Shown: one piece after another, positions 8,462 to 16,745 of the stretch
Numbering within the stretch: the stretch's first letter is position 1
Layout: each line of letters begins with the position of its first letter
Origin: Sinomonas humi
GTDB lineage: Bacteria; Actinomycetota; Actinomycetes; Actinomycetales; Micrococcaceae
Assembly: GCF_000802235.1 (NCBI RefSeq)
Contig: NZ_JTDL01000153.1
Location: 1-64,000, forward strand
Reading direction: 5' to 3'
Length of the DNA: 64,000 bases
The notes under the pieces: generated by a model
The model's input: the letters and a program-made list of their open reading frames with translations, nothing else
The model's database searches: none
Told to the model about the DNA's origin: nothing
Position numbers and translations under genes: made by a program

Positions 8462-10051
8462 ATGCACGGGCAGCCGATTGATGAAAAGCTGTCCTCTATG
8501 TCGGATCTCTTCGAGGACTACGCCGTCGCCGCTGCCCGGACGGGCGCGTACGACGAGATGTTCGCCCCCGACCAGGTGGCCCGCTCCACGTACCGCCAGC
8601 TGGAGGGTGCGCTCGCGAGCCTCGATCTCGCCGATGTCAGTTCCCGTGCCGATTCCATGGCGCGCACATTCCTCGATAGGGGAGTCACGTTCGACTACGC
8701 GGGCGAGGAGCGCCCGTTCCCGCTCGACATCGTGCCCCGGGTGATCTCGGCAGGCGAGTGGGACGTCCTCGAGCGCGGGGTGGCCCAGCGGGTGCGAGCC
8801 CTTGAAGCGTTCCTCAACGACGTCTACAGCAAGATGTCGGTAGCGTCAGACGGCGTCGTGCCGCGTCGGATCATCACGTCCAGCAAGCACTTTCATCGCC
8901 AGGTGCACGGCTTCGAGCCCGCGGGCGGGGTACGAGTGCACATCTCGGGCATAGATGTGGTGCGCGACGGTGCTGGCACCTTCCGAGTCCTCGAAGACAA
9001 CGTCCGTGTGCCATCAGGGGTGAGCTACGTGCTCGAGAACCGGCGAGCCATGGCGAAGGGTCTTCCCGAGGCGTTCAGCCAGCAGCCGATTCGGCCTGTG
9101 GAGGAGTACCCGCGGCGTCTCCTCTCGGCGCTGCGCCGCACTGCGCCGGCAGGCGTCGACGAACCGACCGTCGTCGTGCTCACGCCAGGTGTCTTCAATT
9201 CGGCCTACTTCGAGCACACGCTTCTGGCCGGGCTCATGGGCGTCGAACTTGTCGAGGGCCGCGACCTCATCTGCCGTGGGAACCGGGTCTACATGCGGAC
9301 GACGGCGGGCGAGCAGCGCGTCGACGTCATCTACAAGCGGATCGACGACGATTTCCTCGATCCGCTCCAGTTCCGCTCGGACTCGATGCTCGGCTGCCCT
9401 GGTCTCGTCAACGCGGCCCGAGCGGGCGGCGTGACCATTGCGAACGCCGTCGGCAACGGGGTGGCGGACGACAAGCTCGTGTACTCCTACGTGCCTGATC
9501 TCATCCGGTACTACCTCGGTGAGGAGCCGATCATCGCCAACGTCGACACGTTTCGGCTAGAGGAGGACGACGCGCGCGAGGAGGTCCTCGACCGGCTCGA
9601 TGAGCTCGTCGTGAAGCCGGTCGACGGGTCTGGAGGGAAGGGGCTCGTCATCGGTCCCGACGCCAGTCCAGAGGAACTCGAGACGCTGCGTCGCCGACTC
9701 ATCGAGGATCCGCGCGGCTGGATCGCGCAGCCCGTGCTCCAGCTCAGTACGGTGCCGACATTGAGCGGCAACAAGTTCGGTCCGCGCCACGTCGATCTTC
9801 GCCCCTTCGCCGTGAACGACGGCGAGGACGTATGGGTCCTGCCAGGTGGCCTGACCCGCGTCGCCCTCAAGGAGGGCAGCCTCATCGTCAATTCGAGCCA
9901 GGGCGGCGGGTCGAAGGACACATGGGTGCTCGCACAATCGCGGAACGTGCCGATCGAGGCGGAGCCGCGCCACTCGATCAGCATCCGGGAACGCACCAGC
10001 GTCTGGCCGGTCGAGAGCAGCTGGCGGGACCGGCAGGCAGAACAGCAGTGA
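8462..10051 (+). CDS. Circularly permuted ATP-grasp type 2 family protein
   Basis: 529 residues if the ATG at 8462 is used; GTG 8435 and ATG 8498 are alternatives, and none has a strong ribosome site. The protein belongs to the circularly permuted ATP-grasp family (DUF404/DUF407). Visible signatures are RVLEDNVRVPSGVSYVLENR, the nucleotide-binding block DELVVKPVDGSGGKGLVIGP and the late GPRHVDLRPFAVNDG/LPGGLTRVALKEGSLIVNSSQGGGSKDTW segment. ATP-grasp enzymes of this type are predicted to form amide bonds between a carboxylate and an amine, perhaps on a peptide. It heads an operon with the alpha-E and transglutaminase genes. The substrate is unknown. Confidence 0.9.
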   Translation: MHGQPIDEKLSSMSDLFEDYAVAAARTGAYDEMFAPDQVARSTYRQLEGALASLDLADVSSRADSMARTFLDRGVTFDYAGEERPFPLDIVPRVISAGEWDVLERGVAQRVRALEAFLNDVYSKMSVASDGVVPRRIITSSKHFHRQVHGFEPAGGVRVHISGIDVVRDGAGTFRVLEDNVRVPSGVSYVLENRRAMAKGLPEAFSQQPIRPVEEYPRRLLSALRRTAPAGVDEPTVVVLTPGVFNSAYFEHTLLAGLMGVELVEGRDLICRGNRVYMRTTAGEQRVDVIYKRIDDDFLDPLQFRSDSMLGCPGLVNAARAGGVTIANAVGNGVADDKLVYSYVPDLIRYYLGEEPIIANVDTFRLEEDDAREEVLDRLDELVVKPVDGSGGKGLVIGPDASPEELETLRRRLIEDPRGWIAQPVLQLSTVPTLSGNKFGPRHVDLRPFAVNDGEDVWVLPGGLTRVALKEGSLIVNSSQGGGSKDTWVLAQSRNVPIEAEPRHSISIRERTSVWPVESSWRDRQAEQQ

Positions 10052-10078
10052 TCGCACCGAATTTCCAAGGAGGCTTCC

Positions 10079-11005
10079 TTGCTCAGCCGGATTGCTGAAT
10101 CCCTGTTCTGGATCGGGCGCTACGTCGAACGCGCGGACGGTACGGCGCGAATTCTCGACGTCCATCTGGAGCGGCTCAACCACCTCCCTCCTGAAGACCA
10201 GCGCAGCGTGGCCCAGGAACTGCTCGGTGTCATGGGCTCGCGTCCCGACCACGACGAGTTCGGGCTCCCCGAACTCCTCCACGCCATCGCATACGACCGC
10301 ACTCACGCAACGTCGATCGCCGGCTCTCTGGGCGCTGCGCGCGAGAACGCGCGCAGGGCCCGCGAGACGGTTTCCTCAAGCCTCTGGGAATGCCTCAACA
10401 CCACGTATTACGGTCTGAGCCAGCATCGGAAGGACGTGGTGGGCACTTACCGCTTCTGCCACTGGGTGCTCGAACGGACCGCGATGGTCGGTGGCCTGAC
10501 CGACACTACGATGAGCCACGACGAGAGTTGGCTCTTCCTAGTGCTCGGCCGTTCCCTCGAACGCGCTGACATGACGGCGCGAATGCTCTCGACCCGTGAG
10601 GTCCACACTGCAGGGATGTCGTGGGTCAATATGCTGCGGTGTGCGGGCGCCTACGAGTCCTTCCTCCGCACTCGGCGCGCGGCGTTCGACGACCGCCATG
10701 CGGCCGAGTTCCTGCTCATGGACCGGCTGTTCCCGCGCTCGATCGTCTACGCGCTTCGGGACGCCGATGAAGCCCTCGCCAAGCTGGATCCCTCCGACAC
10801 TCGTCTGGGACACATCAACGACGCGCGACGGATCGTGGGGCAGGCGAGGACGTTTCTCGAGTTCCATCGCACCGACGACCTCATGGTCGAGCTGCCGGAG
10901 CACATGGAACGAGTCCAGCGCGCCGTGGCGCAGGCGTCGGACGCCATCTCACGGAAGTATTTCAATCGGGCTGACGAGCTGGCCTGGGTGGGAGAGGTTT
11001 CATGA
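10079..11005 (+). CDS. Alpha-E domain-containing protein
   Basis: 308-residue all-helical protein of the alpha-E family (DUF403). It opens with the family motif LSRIAESLFWIGRYVERADGTARILDVHLERL and has a second conserved block, WLFLVLGRSLERADMTARML. The TTG start is well supported by AAGGAGG 7 nt upstream. The gene lies 27 nt after the ATP-grasp gene and overlaps the next gene by ATGA, so the three are very probably co-transcribed and co-translated. The family always travels with circularly permuted ATP-grasp and transglutaminase-like proteins. Its biochemical role has not been established. Confidence 0.92.
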   Translation: MLSRIAESLFWIGRYVERADGTARILDVHLERLNHLPPEDQRSVAQELLGVMGSRPDHDEFGLPELLHAIAYDRTHATSIAGSLGAARENARRARETVSSSLWECLNTTYYGLSQHRKDVVGTYRFCHWVLERTAMVGGLTDTTMSHDESWLFLVLGRSLERADMTARMLSTREVHTAGMSWVNMLRCAGAYESFLRTRRAAFDDRHAAEFLLMDRLFPRSIVYALRDADEALAKLDPSDTRLGHINDARRIVGQARTFLEFHRTDDLMVELPEHMERVQRAVAQASDAISRKYFNRADELAWVGEVS

Positions 11006-11853
11006 CGAGGCTGAGGATCGTCCACAAGACGGCCTATCGCTACAACCAGAGGGTGACGCTCAGCTACAACGAGGCACGCATGACTCCTCTCACGGAGCCG
11101 CAACAGGTGGTGCTCGAATCGCAAGTGCGTGTCCTGCCGTCCCAGGCGGCGGTGAGCACCTACCGCGACTATTGGGGAACCCGGGTGACCGCGTTCGACA
11201 TGCAGTTGCCGCACGAATACCTTGAGGTCACCTCGACGACGACCGTCGAAGTGCACCGCGTCGAGAGGGTACCTGCCGAGGGATCGATCGTGCCTTGGGA
11301 ACGGCTGAGGGGCACTGAGGTTCAGGACCAGTTCAGCGATTGGCTCCCGCAATCGCGCCTCTCCGGGCCCGGCGCCGAAGTACTCGCGCTCGTCCCCGAG
11401 ATCGCTCGAGGACTCGATCCGAACGCGGCGGCTCATGCCGTCTTCGAGTGGCTGCGCGGAGAAATGCGTTACATGGCAGGTTCCACTGGTGTCACGACCG
11501 ACGCCGAGCAGGCATGGAACCAGCGGCAGGGAGTCTGCCAAGACCTCGCGCACCTGGCGATCGGTTCTCTCCGCAGTTTGGGCATCCCGGCGCGGTACAT
11601 CTCCGGCTATCTGCATCCTCGGTCTTCAGCGGACGTGGGCGAGGTCGTCGCCGGGCAGTCGCATGCGTGGCTCGAGTGGTGGGACGGCGACTGGCGCAGC
11701 TGGGATCCGACCAACCACAAGCCCGCCGGTGACTTCCACGTCACTGTCGCCCGTGGTCGCGACTACCGGGACGTGCCTCCGCTCAAGGGCATCCTCTCGG
11801 GTGGCGGGGGCTCCCACTTGGACGTAGGGGTCGAAATAATGCGCCTCGCCTAA
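11002..11853 (+). CDS. Transglutaminase-like family protein
   Basis: 283-residue protein with an N-terminal beta domain (bacterial transglutaminase-like N-terminal region, about residues 1-90) and a papain-fold transglutaminase core. The catalytic Cys is in RQGVCQDLAHLAIGSLRSLGIPARYISGY, the His in GQSHAWLEWW and the Asp in WRSWDPTNHK. Such proteins act as peptidases or amidases rather than crosslinkers in many bacteria. The ATG overlaps the alpha-E stop codon (ATGA). A likely job is trimming or releasing the product made by the ATP-grasp partner; that is inference. Confidence 0.9.
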   Translation: MTRLRIVHKTAYRYNQRVTLSYNEARMTPLTEPQQVVLESQVRVLPSQAAVSTYRDYWGTRVTAFDMQLPHEYLEVTSTTTVEVHRVERVPAEGSIVPWERLRGTEVQDQFSDWLPQSRLSGPGAEVLALVPEIARGLDPNAAAHAVFEWLRGEMRYMAGSTGVTTDAEQAWNQRQGVCQDLAHLAIGSLRSLGIPARYISGYLHPRSSADVGEVVAGQSHAWLEWWDGDWRSWDPTNHKPAGDFHVTVARGRDYRDVPPLKGILSGGGGSHLDVGVEIMRLA

Positions 11854-11860
11854 CCACCCG

Positions 11861-13330
11861 TCACCAGGGGGAGGGCTTGTAGTCCTTGAGGAACACCCCG
11901 TACAAGTCCGTGCCTTCCTCGCCCATTACGAGGGGGTCGTAGACTCGGGCGGCGCCGTCCACGAGATCGAGCGGGGCGTGGAATCCCTCGTCTGCGAGCC
12001 GCACCTTGGTGTAGTGCGGCCGCTCGTCGGTGATCCATCCGGTATCCACCGCGGTCATCAGGATCCGGTCAGACGTGAACATCTCGCCCGCACTTGTCCG
12101 GGTGAGCATGTTGAGCGAGGCCTTGGCCATGTTGGTGTGCGGGTGGCCGGGGCCCTTGTACTTTCGCCCGAACTGCCCCTCCATCGCGGACACATTCACG
12201 ATGTACTTCCGGCGAGCCGTCGAACGCCGCATCGCCTCCCGCAGGCGGCTGATGAGCAAGAACGGCGCCGTCACGTTGCAGAGCTGAACCTCGAGCATCT
12301 CGAGGGGATCCACTTGGTCCACGACCTGTGTCCAGGAGTTGATGCTCGCCACATCGGGCACGAGCCCTCCCGCGTCGATGGCCGTTCCGGCCTCGATCCG
12401 TTCGAGCGACGCCGATCCCGTAGAGAGCGCCAACGCAGTGACTTCATCTGGAGCCAGGACGGGATGCCCCGTCAGGCTGCCGGCGATCGAGAGCGGGTGC
12501 CGATCATGGGCATGCCCGAAGGTGAGCAGTTCGGGGCCCCCGTTTGAGGCCAGGAGCTCGGAGGGCAGCGGCTCATCCTCGGCTTCGGCGAGCGGGCGGT
12601 AGGCAGTGGGGGACCGCCGGACGGTCTGAGCAGCGTTGTTGATGATGATGTCCAGAGGGCCCTCGGCGTCGACCGAGTCCGCGAGGGAGATGACCTGGGA
12701 CGGGTCGCGCAGGTCGATCCCGACAATCCGCAGCCGGTGAAGCCACTCCGCACTGTCCTCCATCGCTGCGAAGCGCCGGGCAGCATCCTTGGGAAAGCGC
12801 GTCGTGATGGTGGTATGAGCGCCGTCGCGCAGGAGCCGCAGCGCGATGTACATCCCGATCTTGGCTCTGCCGCCGGTCAAGAGCGCTCGTCGGCCCGTCA
12901 GGTCCGTCCTGGCGTCCCGCTTTGCATGGCTGAACGCCGCGCACGCCGGGCAGAGTTGGTGATAGAAGGCATCGACCTGCGTATAGGGCTGCTTGCAGAT
13001 GTAGCAGGCCCGCGCCCTGATCAGGTGACCCGCGACGTCGCCTGTCGCCGACGGCGAGAGCTTGTTGCCCTTTGTCTCGTCGTCAATCCGGTCGGGCGCC
13101 GCCGTCGCAGTCTGCGCGATGACGGCCCTGTCCGCCGCGGCGACGGCGTCACGCTTCTGGTTGCGAGTGTAGCGCCGGTGCGCTTTGAACATCTTGCCGG
13201 TAGCCCGGCGTACGGCGACGAAGTCCGGGTGCTCCTCGTCGTACTCGTGGATCTTCCCGAGTACCTTGAGGCAGGCTTGGATGTCCTCTGGGCTCAGGGC
13301 GTGGAGGCTCGCGGGATCGGTAGAGCTCAT
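11861..13330 (-). CDS. SDR-family oxidoreductase with N-terminal zinc-binding region
   Basis: 489 residues, about twice a normal SDR. Residues 1-145 form a charged helical region ending in a four-cysteine site: C109-x2-C112 (CYIC) and C127-x2-C130 (CPAC). The SDR part begins with the NAD(P)-binding turn TGGRAKIG (152-159) and has the NNAAQ motif and the active-site Ser block VNVSAMEG. Where SDR enzymes have YxxxK this one reads TNMAK, so the catalytic Tyr is replaced. It follows glgC after 11 nt on the same strand. GGAGG lies only 2 nt before the ATG, and TAGACT (minus strand, 13339-13344) lies 8 nt before it, so it may also have its own near-leaderless promoter. Substrate unknown. Confidence 0.85.
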   Translation of the reverse strand: MSSTDPASLHALSPEDIQACLKVLGKIHEYDEEHPDFVAVRRATGKMFKAHRRYTRNQKRDAVAAADRAVIAQTATAAPDRIDDETKGNKLSPSATGDVAGHLIRARACYICKQPYTQVDAFYHQLCPACAAFSHAKRDARTDLTGRRALLTGGRAKIGMYIALRLLRDGAHTTITTRFPKDAARRFAAMEDSAEWLHRLRIVGIDLRDPSQVISLADSVDAEGPLDIIINNAAQTVRRSPTAYRPLAEAEDEPLPSELLASNGGPELLTFGHAHDRHPLSIAGSLTGHPVLAPDEVTALALSTGSASLERIEAGTAIDAGGLVPDVASINSWTQVVDQVDPLEMLEVQLCNVTAPFLLISRLREAMRRSTARRKYIVNVSAMEGQFGRKYKGPGHPHTNMAKASLNMLTRTSAGEMFTSDRILMTAVDTGWITDERPHYTKVRLADEGFHAPLDLVDGAARVYDPLVMGEEGTDLYGVFLKDYKPSPW

Positions 13331-13341
13331 GACCTCCTAGT

Positions 13342-14751
13342 CTACCGGGATGTAGCCTCCGCGGATTCCGACGACGGCGCCGCACCGGCGGTCACGGGGC
13401 TGCCGTTGTCGCTTCCTCTGGAGGAACGGTCATCGTTGTCAGCCCGATCCTCGTAGTCAGCTGGATGCTTCGAGACCCACGCTGAAGCGAGCTTCCGCTC
13501 GTCCTCGTCGGGCTCCGGGACTATCTGGCCCTTGGACAGGACCGTGATCCCCGAATCCGTCACCTGGAAACCTCGCCGCTTGTCGAGGCGCACGTCGAGA
13601 CCAATTGTCGCCCCCGGCGGAACGATCACGTTCTTGTCGAGAATCACTCGGTTGAGGACCGCGCCCTCGCCGATGACGCAGCCGTCCATGACGACTGAGT
13701 CGAGGACACGTGCCCCGGCGTTGACACGCACGTCGTGGGAGAGGACGGATCCCTCGACCGACCCGCCGGTCACCACCACGCCGCTTGCAACGATTGAGTC
13801 GAGCGCCGAGCCCACACTGCCGCCCACTCCTCGGACGAACTTGGCGGGCGGCGAAACGAACTGGCGGGTGTAGATCGGCCATTTGGCGTTGTAGAGGTTG
13901 AAGACCGGCAGCGGCGAGATGAGGTCCATGTGCGCCTCGTAGAACGAGTCGATCGTGCCTACGTCCCGCCAGTAGGTGCGGTCGCGTTCGGTCGAGCCCG
14001 GGATCTCGTTGCGGGTGAAGTCGTAGACGCCGGCCTCACCGCGCTCCACGAAGTACGGCACGATATCCCCGCCCATGTCGTGCTTGGTGTCGAGGCGTTC
14101 CGCGTCGCGCTTGAGCGCTTCCACGAGCGCGTCTGAGTCGAAGACGTAGTTTCCCATCGAGGCGAGGAACTGATCGGGATCATCGGGGAGTCCCGGGGTG
14201 GTGGGTGGCTTCTCGACGAAGGCTGAGATGCGGCCTGGGTTCGACGGATCTGTCTCGATCACGCCGAATTGGTTCGCCATGCTGAGCGGCTGACGCACGG
14301 CTGCGACCGTCGCCTTTGCTCCGGACTCAATATGCGACTGGACCATCTGGTCGAAGTCCATGCGGTACACGTGGTCGGCACCGACGACGACGACGATGTC
14401 GGGCTGGTCGTCGTGGATGAGGTTGAGCGACTGGTAGATGGCATTCGCGCTACCGAGGAACCAGCTCTTGCCGACGCGCTGCTGTGCGGGAACGGACGCA
14501 ACGTAGTTCTGCAGGAGCGGAGTCAGTCGCCAAGTCTCGGAGATGTGCCGGTCGAGGCTATGGGACTTGTATTGGGTCAGCACGACGATCCGCCGGTAGC
14601 CCGAGTTGACCAAATTGGACAGCGCGAAGTCGATGAGCCGGTACGCCCCGCCAAACGGAACAGCCGGCTTTGCACGATCCGCCGTGAGCGGCATGAGCCG
14701 CTTGCCCTCTCCACCGGCCAAGACGATTGCCAATACTCGTTTCGGCGCCAT
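13342..14751 (-). CDS. glgC: Glucose-1-phosphate adenylyltransferase
   Basis: 469-residue enzyme that makes ADP-glucose from ATP and glucose 1-phosphate, the committed step of glycogen synthesis. The nucleotidyltransferase signature [25 protein letters not shown] is at residues 11-35, with [10 protein letters not shown] and FVEKPP further on; a left-handed beta-helix domain follows. The start at 14751 is chosen because the family begins just before [10 protein letters not shown] and GGGGG lies upstream; the frame is open 15 codons further. The last 50 residues (acidic, then Ser/Ala-rich) extend past the usual family end. It is divergent from glgA and probably co-transcribed with the SDR gene. 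Confidence 0.95.
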   Translation of the reverse strand: MAPKRVLAIVLAGGEGKRLMPLTADRAKPAVPFGGAYRLIDFALSNLVNSGYRRIVVLTQYKSHSLDRHISETWRLTPLLQNYVASVPAQQRVGKSWFLGSANAIYQSLNLIHDDQPDIVVVVGADHVYRMDFDQMVQSHIESGAKATVAAVRQPLSMANQFGVIETDPSNPGRISAFVEKPPTTPGLPDDPDQFLASMGNYVFDSDALVEALKRDAERLDTKHDMGGDIVPYFVERGEAGVYDFTRNEIPGSTERDRTYWRDVGTIDSFYEAHMDLISPLPVFNLYNAKWPIYTRQFVSPPAKFVRGVGGSVGSALDSIVASGVVVTGGSVEGSVLSHDVRVNAGARVLDSVVMDGCVIGEGAVLNRVILDKNVIVPPGATIGLDVRLDKRRGFQVTDSGITVLSKGQIVPEPDEDERKLASAWVSKHPADYEDRADNDDRSSRGSDNGSPVTAGAAPSSESAEATSR

Positions 14752-14858
14752 GACGCACCCCCGTCTCTTCCTGATCGGCCCGTTGGGCCCCTCCATCGCT
14801 GGAGGAGGCCTCCCGGTTCACACTAGAACACGTACCCAGCAGCGACTACGTTGGTGCC

Positions 14859-16055
14859 GTGCGAATTGACATTGTGACCAAAGAGTTTCCCCCCGAAATC
14901 TATGGCGGGGCAGGAGTGCACGTCTCCGAGCTGAGCAAAGTGCTCGCACGAGAGGTTGATCTGCGTGTCCACGCCTTCGGCGCGCCCCGCGATTCCAACG
15001 TGGGCGGGGCAACGGTCACGTCGCACCAGGTTCCGCCGCAGCTCTCGGGCGCGAACGCCGCGCTGCAGACCCTCGGCATCGACGTAGACATTGTGCCCGA
15101 GGTCGCGGGAGCCGACGTCGTGCATTCGCACACGTGGTACGCCAACATGGCAGGCCACATCGCATCGATCCTGTACGGCATCCCGCATGTCCTGAGCGCG
15201 CACAGCCTCGAGCCGCTTCGGCCGTGGAAGGCGGAGCAGCTCGGGGGCGGATATCGTCTCTCGTCGTGGGTCGAGAAGACGGCCTACGAGGCGGCATCCG
15301 CGATCATCGCCGTTTCCCATGGGATGCGCGAGGACATCCTGCGCTGCTACCCGGAGGTGGATCCGGCCAAGGTGCGAGTGGTGCACAACGGCATCGACGT
15401 CTCGCTCTGGGGCAGGGACGAGGGCACCAACCACCTTGAGGCGCTCGGCGTCGACCCTGCCAAGCCATCGGTCGTGTTCGTCGGCCGCAACACTCGGCAG
15501 AAGGGTGTGCCCTACCTGCTGCGGGCGGCGGCCAAACTTCCCGCGGATGTCCAGCTCGTGCTGTGCCTCGGCGCCGCCGACACACCTGAGCTCGCCAAGG
15601 AGACGGGTGCGCTCATCGACAGCCTGAAGGCGGAGCGAGAAGGCGTGATCGTGATCGAGCGCATGCTCCCGCGCGCCGAGCTCATTCAGGTCCTGAGTCA
15701 CGCGACCGCGTTCGCGTGCCCGAGCATCTACGAGCCCTTGGGCATCGTGAACCTCGAGGCCATGGCATGCGGTGCTGCGGTGGTTGCCACGGCCACCGGA
15801 GGCATTCCTGAGGTCGTCGACCATGGAGCGACAGGATTGCTCGTGCCGATCGAGCAGGCCACGGATGGCACGGGAACGCCCCTGGACCCGGAGAAGTTCG
15901 TAGCCGACTTCGGCGCGGCCCTCACCGAGGTCGTCTCCGACCCTGCTCGAGCCCGCAAGATGGGCGAGGCGGGCCGCCTGCGCGCCGAGCGAAACTTCTC
16001 GTGGGACAGCATCGGCAAGGAGACCCTCGAGGTCTACCGCTCCCTGCTCGCCTAG
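14859..16055 (+). CDS. glgA: Glycogen synthase / alpha-maltose-1-phosphate synthase, GT4 family
   Basis: 398-residue GT-B glycosyltransferase of the actinobacterial GlgA/GlgM type, shorter than E. coli GlgA. The N-terminal KEFPPEIYGGAGVHVSELSK motif binds the sugar nucleotide. The C-terminal Rossmann half has VGRNTRQKGVPYLLRAA and the active-site block PSIYEPLGIVNLEAMACGAAVVATATGGIPEVV. It uses ADP-glucose from the divergent glgC product. In mycobacteria the equivalent enzyme makes maltose 1-phosphate for the GlgE route, so either product is possible. The GTG start has TACGTT 6 nt upstream and no ribosome site, suggesting a leaderless transcript. Confidence 0.93.
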   Translation: MRIDIVTKEFPPEIYGGAGVHVSELSKVLAREVDLRVHAFGAPRDSNVGGATVTSHQVPPQLSGANAALQTLGIDVDIVPEVAGADVVHSHTWYANMAGHIASILYGIPHVLSAHSLEPLRPWKAEQLGGGYRLSSWVEKTAYEAASAIIAVSHGMREDILRCYPEVDPAKVRVVHNGIDVSLWGRDEGTNHLEALGVDPAKPSVVFVGRNTRQKGVPYLLRAAAKLPADVQLVLCLGAADTPELAKETGALIDSLKAEREGVIVIERMLPRAELIQVLSHATAFACPSIYEPLGIVNLEAMACGAAVVATATGGIPEVVDHGATGLLVPIEQATDGTGTPLDPEKFVADFGAALTEVVSDPARARKMGEAGRLRAERNFSWDSIGKETLEVYRSLLA

Positions 16056-16100
16056 CGCTTCCCGCAGCGATCTTGCCCTGCCCTCCGTTCGGGGGAGCGA

Positions 16101-16144
16101 ACGACGACGGCGGGCGCCCCGCGTGGGTCGCCCGCCGTCGTCGT
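16101..16144. terminator. Bidirectional hairpin between glgA and hsp20
   Basis: Perfect 16-bp stem: ACGACGACGGCGGGCG pairs with CGCCCGCCGTCGTCGT around a 12-nt loop, midway between the convergent glgA and hsp20 genes. Confidence 0.85.
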
Positions 16145-16175
16145 GATCGCACCTAGGTCCCCGCAGAGCAGGTGA

Positions 16176-16625
16176 TCAGTCGCGGCTCACGTTGATCTTC
16201 GTGGGGCCGGGGCCGCTCTCGGGTGCCGCGGGGACACGTATCTCGAGGACGCCGTCCTTGTAGCTCGCCTTGATGTCCTCCTGCCGTGCGCCACGCGGCA
16301 GCTGTACGGTTCGAGTGAACGAGCCGTACCGAAACTCGGAGCGGTAGCCGTCCTTGCCCCTGTTCTCGGTGCTTTCCTGCCGCTCTGCGCGAATGTTGAG
16401 CTCCCCGTCGCGGACGCTCACGTCGACGTCCTTCTCGGGGTCGATGCCCGGAAGCTCCGCGCGCACCACGAGCGTTTCTCCCTCTCGATACTCTTCAACG
16501 CGCAGCCACCCGGTGTCCCAATCGCCCTCCATGAAGCGCCGCACCTGCTCGGGGAATCCGAAACGGCGGAACGGCGGCGGAACCGGCATGTCCCAGCTCC
16601 CGCGACGGGACCATCCATCACCCAT
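16176..16625 (-). CDS. Hsp20/alpha-crystallin family small heat-shock protein
   Basis: 149-residue ATP-independent chaperone that holds unfolding proteins. The alpha-crystallin domain spans roughly residues 42-140, with VVRAELPGIDPEKDVDVSVRDGELNIRAER, FRYGSFTRTVQLP and the closing DGVLEIRVP strand. A short N-terminal arm (MPVPPPFRRFGFPEQVRRFMEGDW) precedes it. The ATG at 16625 has GAGGAGG upstream; the frame is open 22 codons further, but that part has no support. TAGCCT on the minus strand at 16675-16680 is a possible -10 element. Confidence 0.93.
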   Translation of the reverse strand: MGDGWSRRGSWDMPVPPPFRRFGFPEQVRRFMEGDWDTGWLRVEEYREGETLVVRAELPGIDPEKDVDVSVRDGELNIRAERQESTENRGKDGYRSEFRYGSFTRTVQLPRGARQEDIKASYKDGVLEIRVPAAPESGPGPTKINVSRD

Positions 16626-16674
16626 GGCAACCTCCTCGTGGGTTCGCCCAGTCCTTTGGCCGGGCCTTGCCCTC

Positions 16675-16680
16675 AGGCTA
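16675..16680 (-). promoter_or_regulatory. Possible -10 element of the hsp20 gene
   Basis: TAGCCT on the minus strand lies about 50 nt upstream of the hsp20 start, leaving a leader that contains the GAGGAGG ribosome site. No HspR or CIRCE element was recognised. Confidence 0.35.
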
Positions 16681-16745
16681 GACCTCGGCAATTGGCCGGG
16701 GAAGGTGCGGGAAAACGGCCCAGAGCGAACATGTGTGGCTGCGTT

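Noticed and set aside
14823-15824. 333-residue reverse frame opposite glgA
   Set aside because: It runs antisense to a certain gene, shows no family motif and has the composition of a shadow frame.
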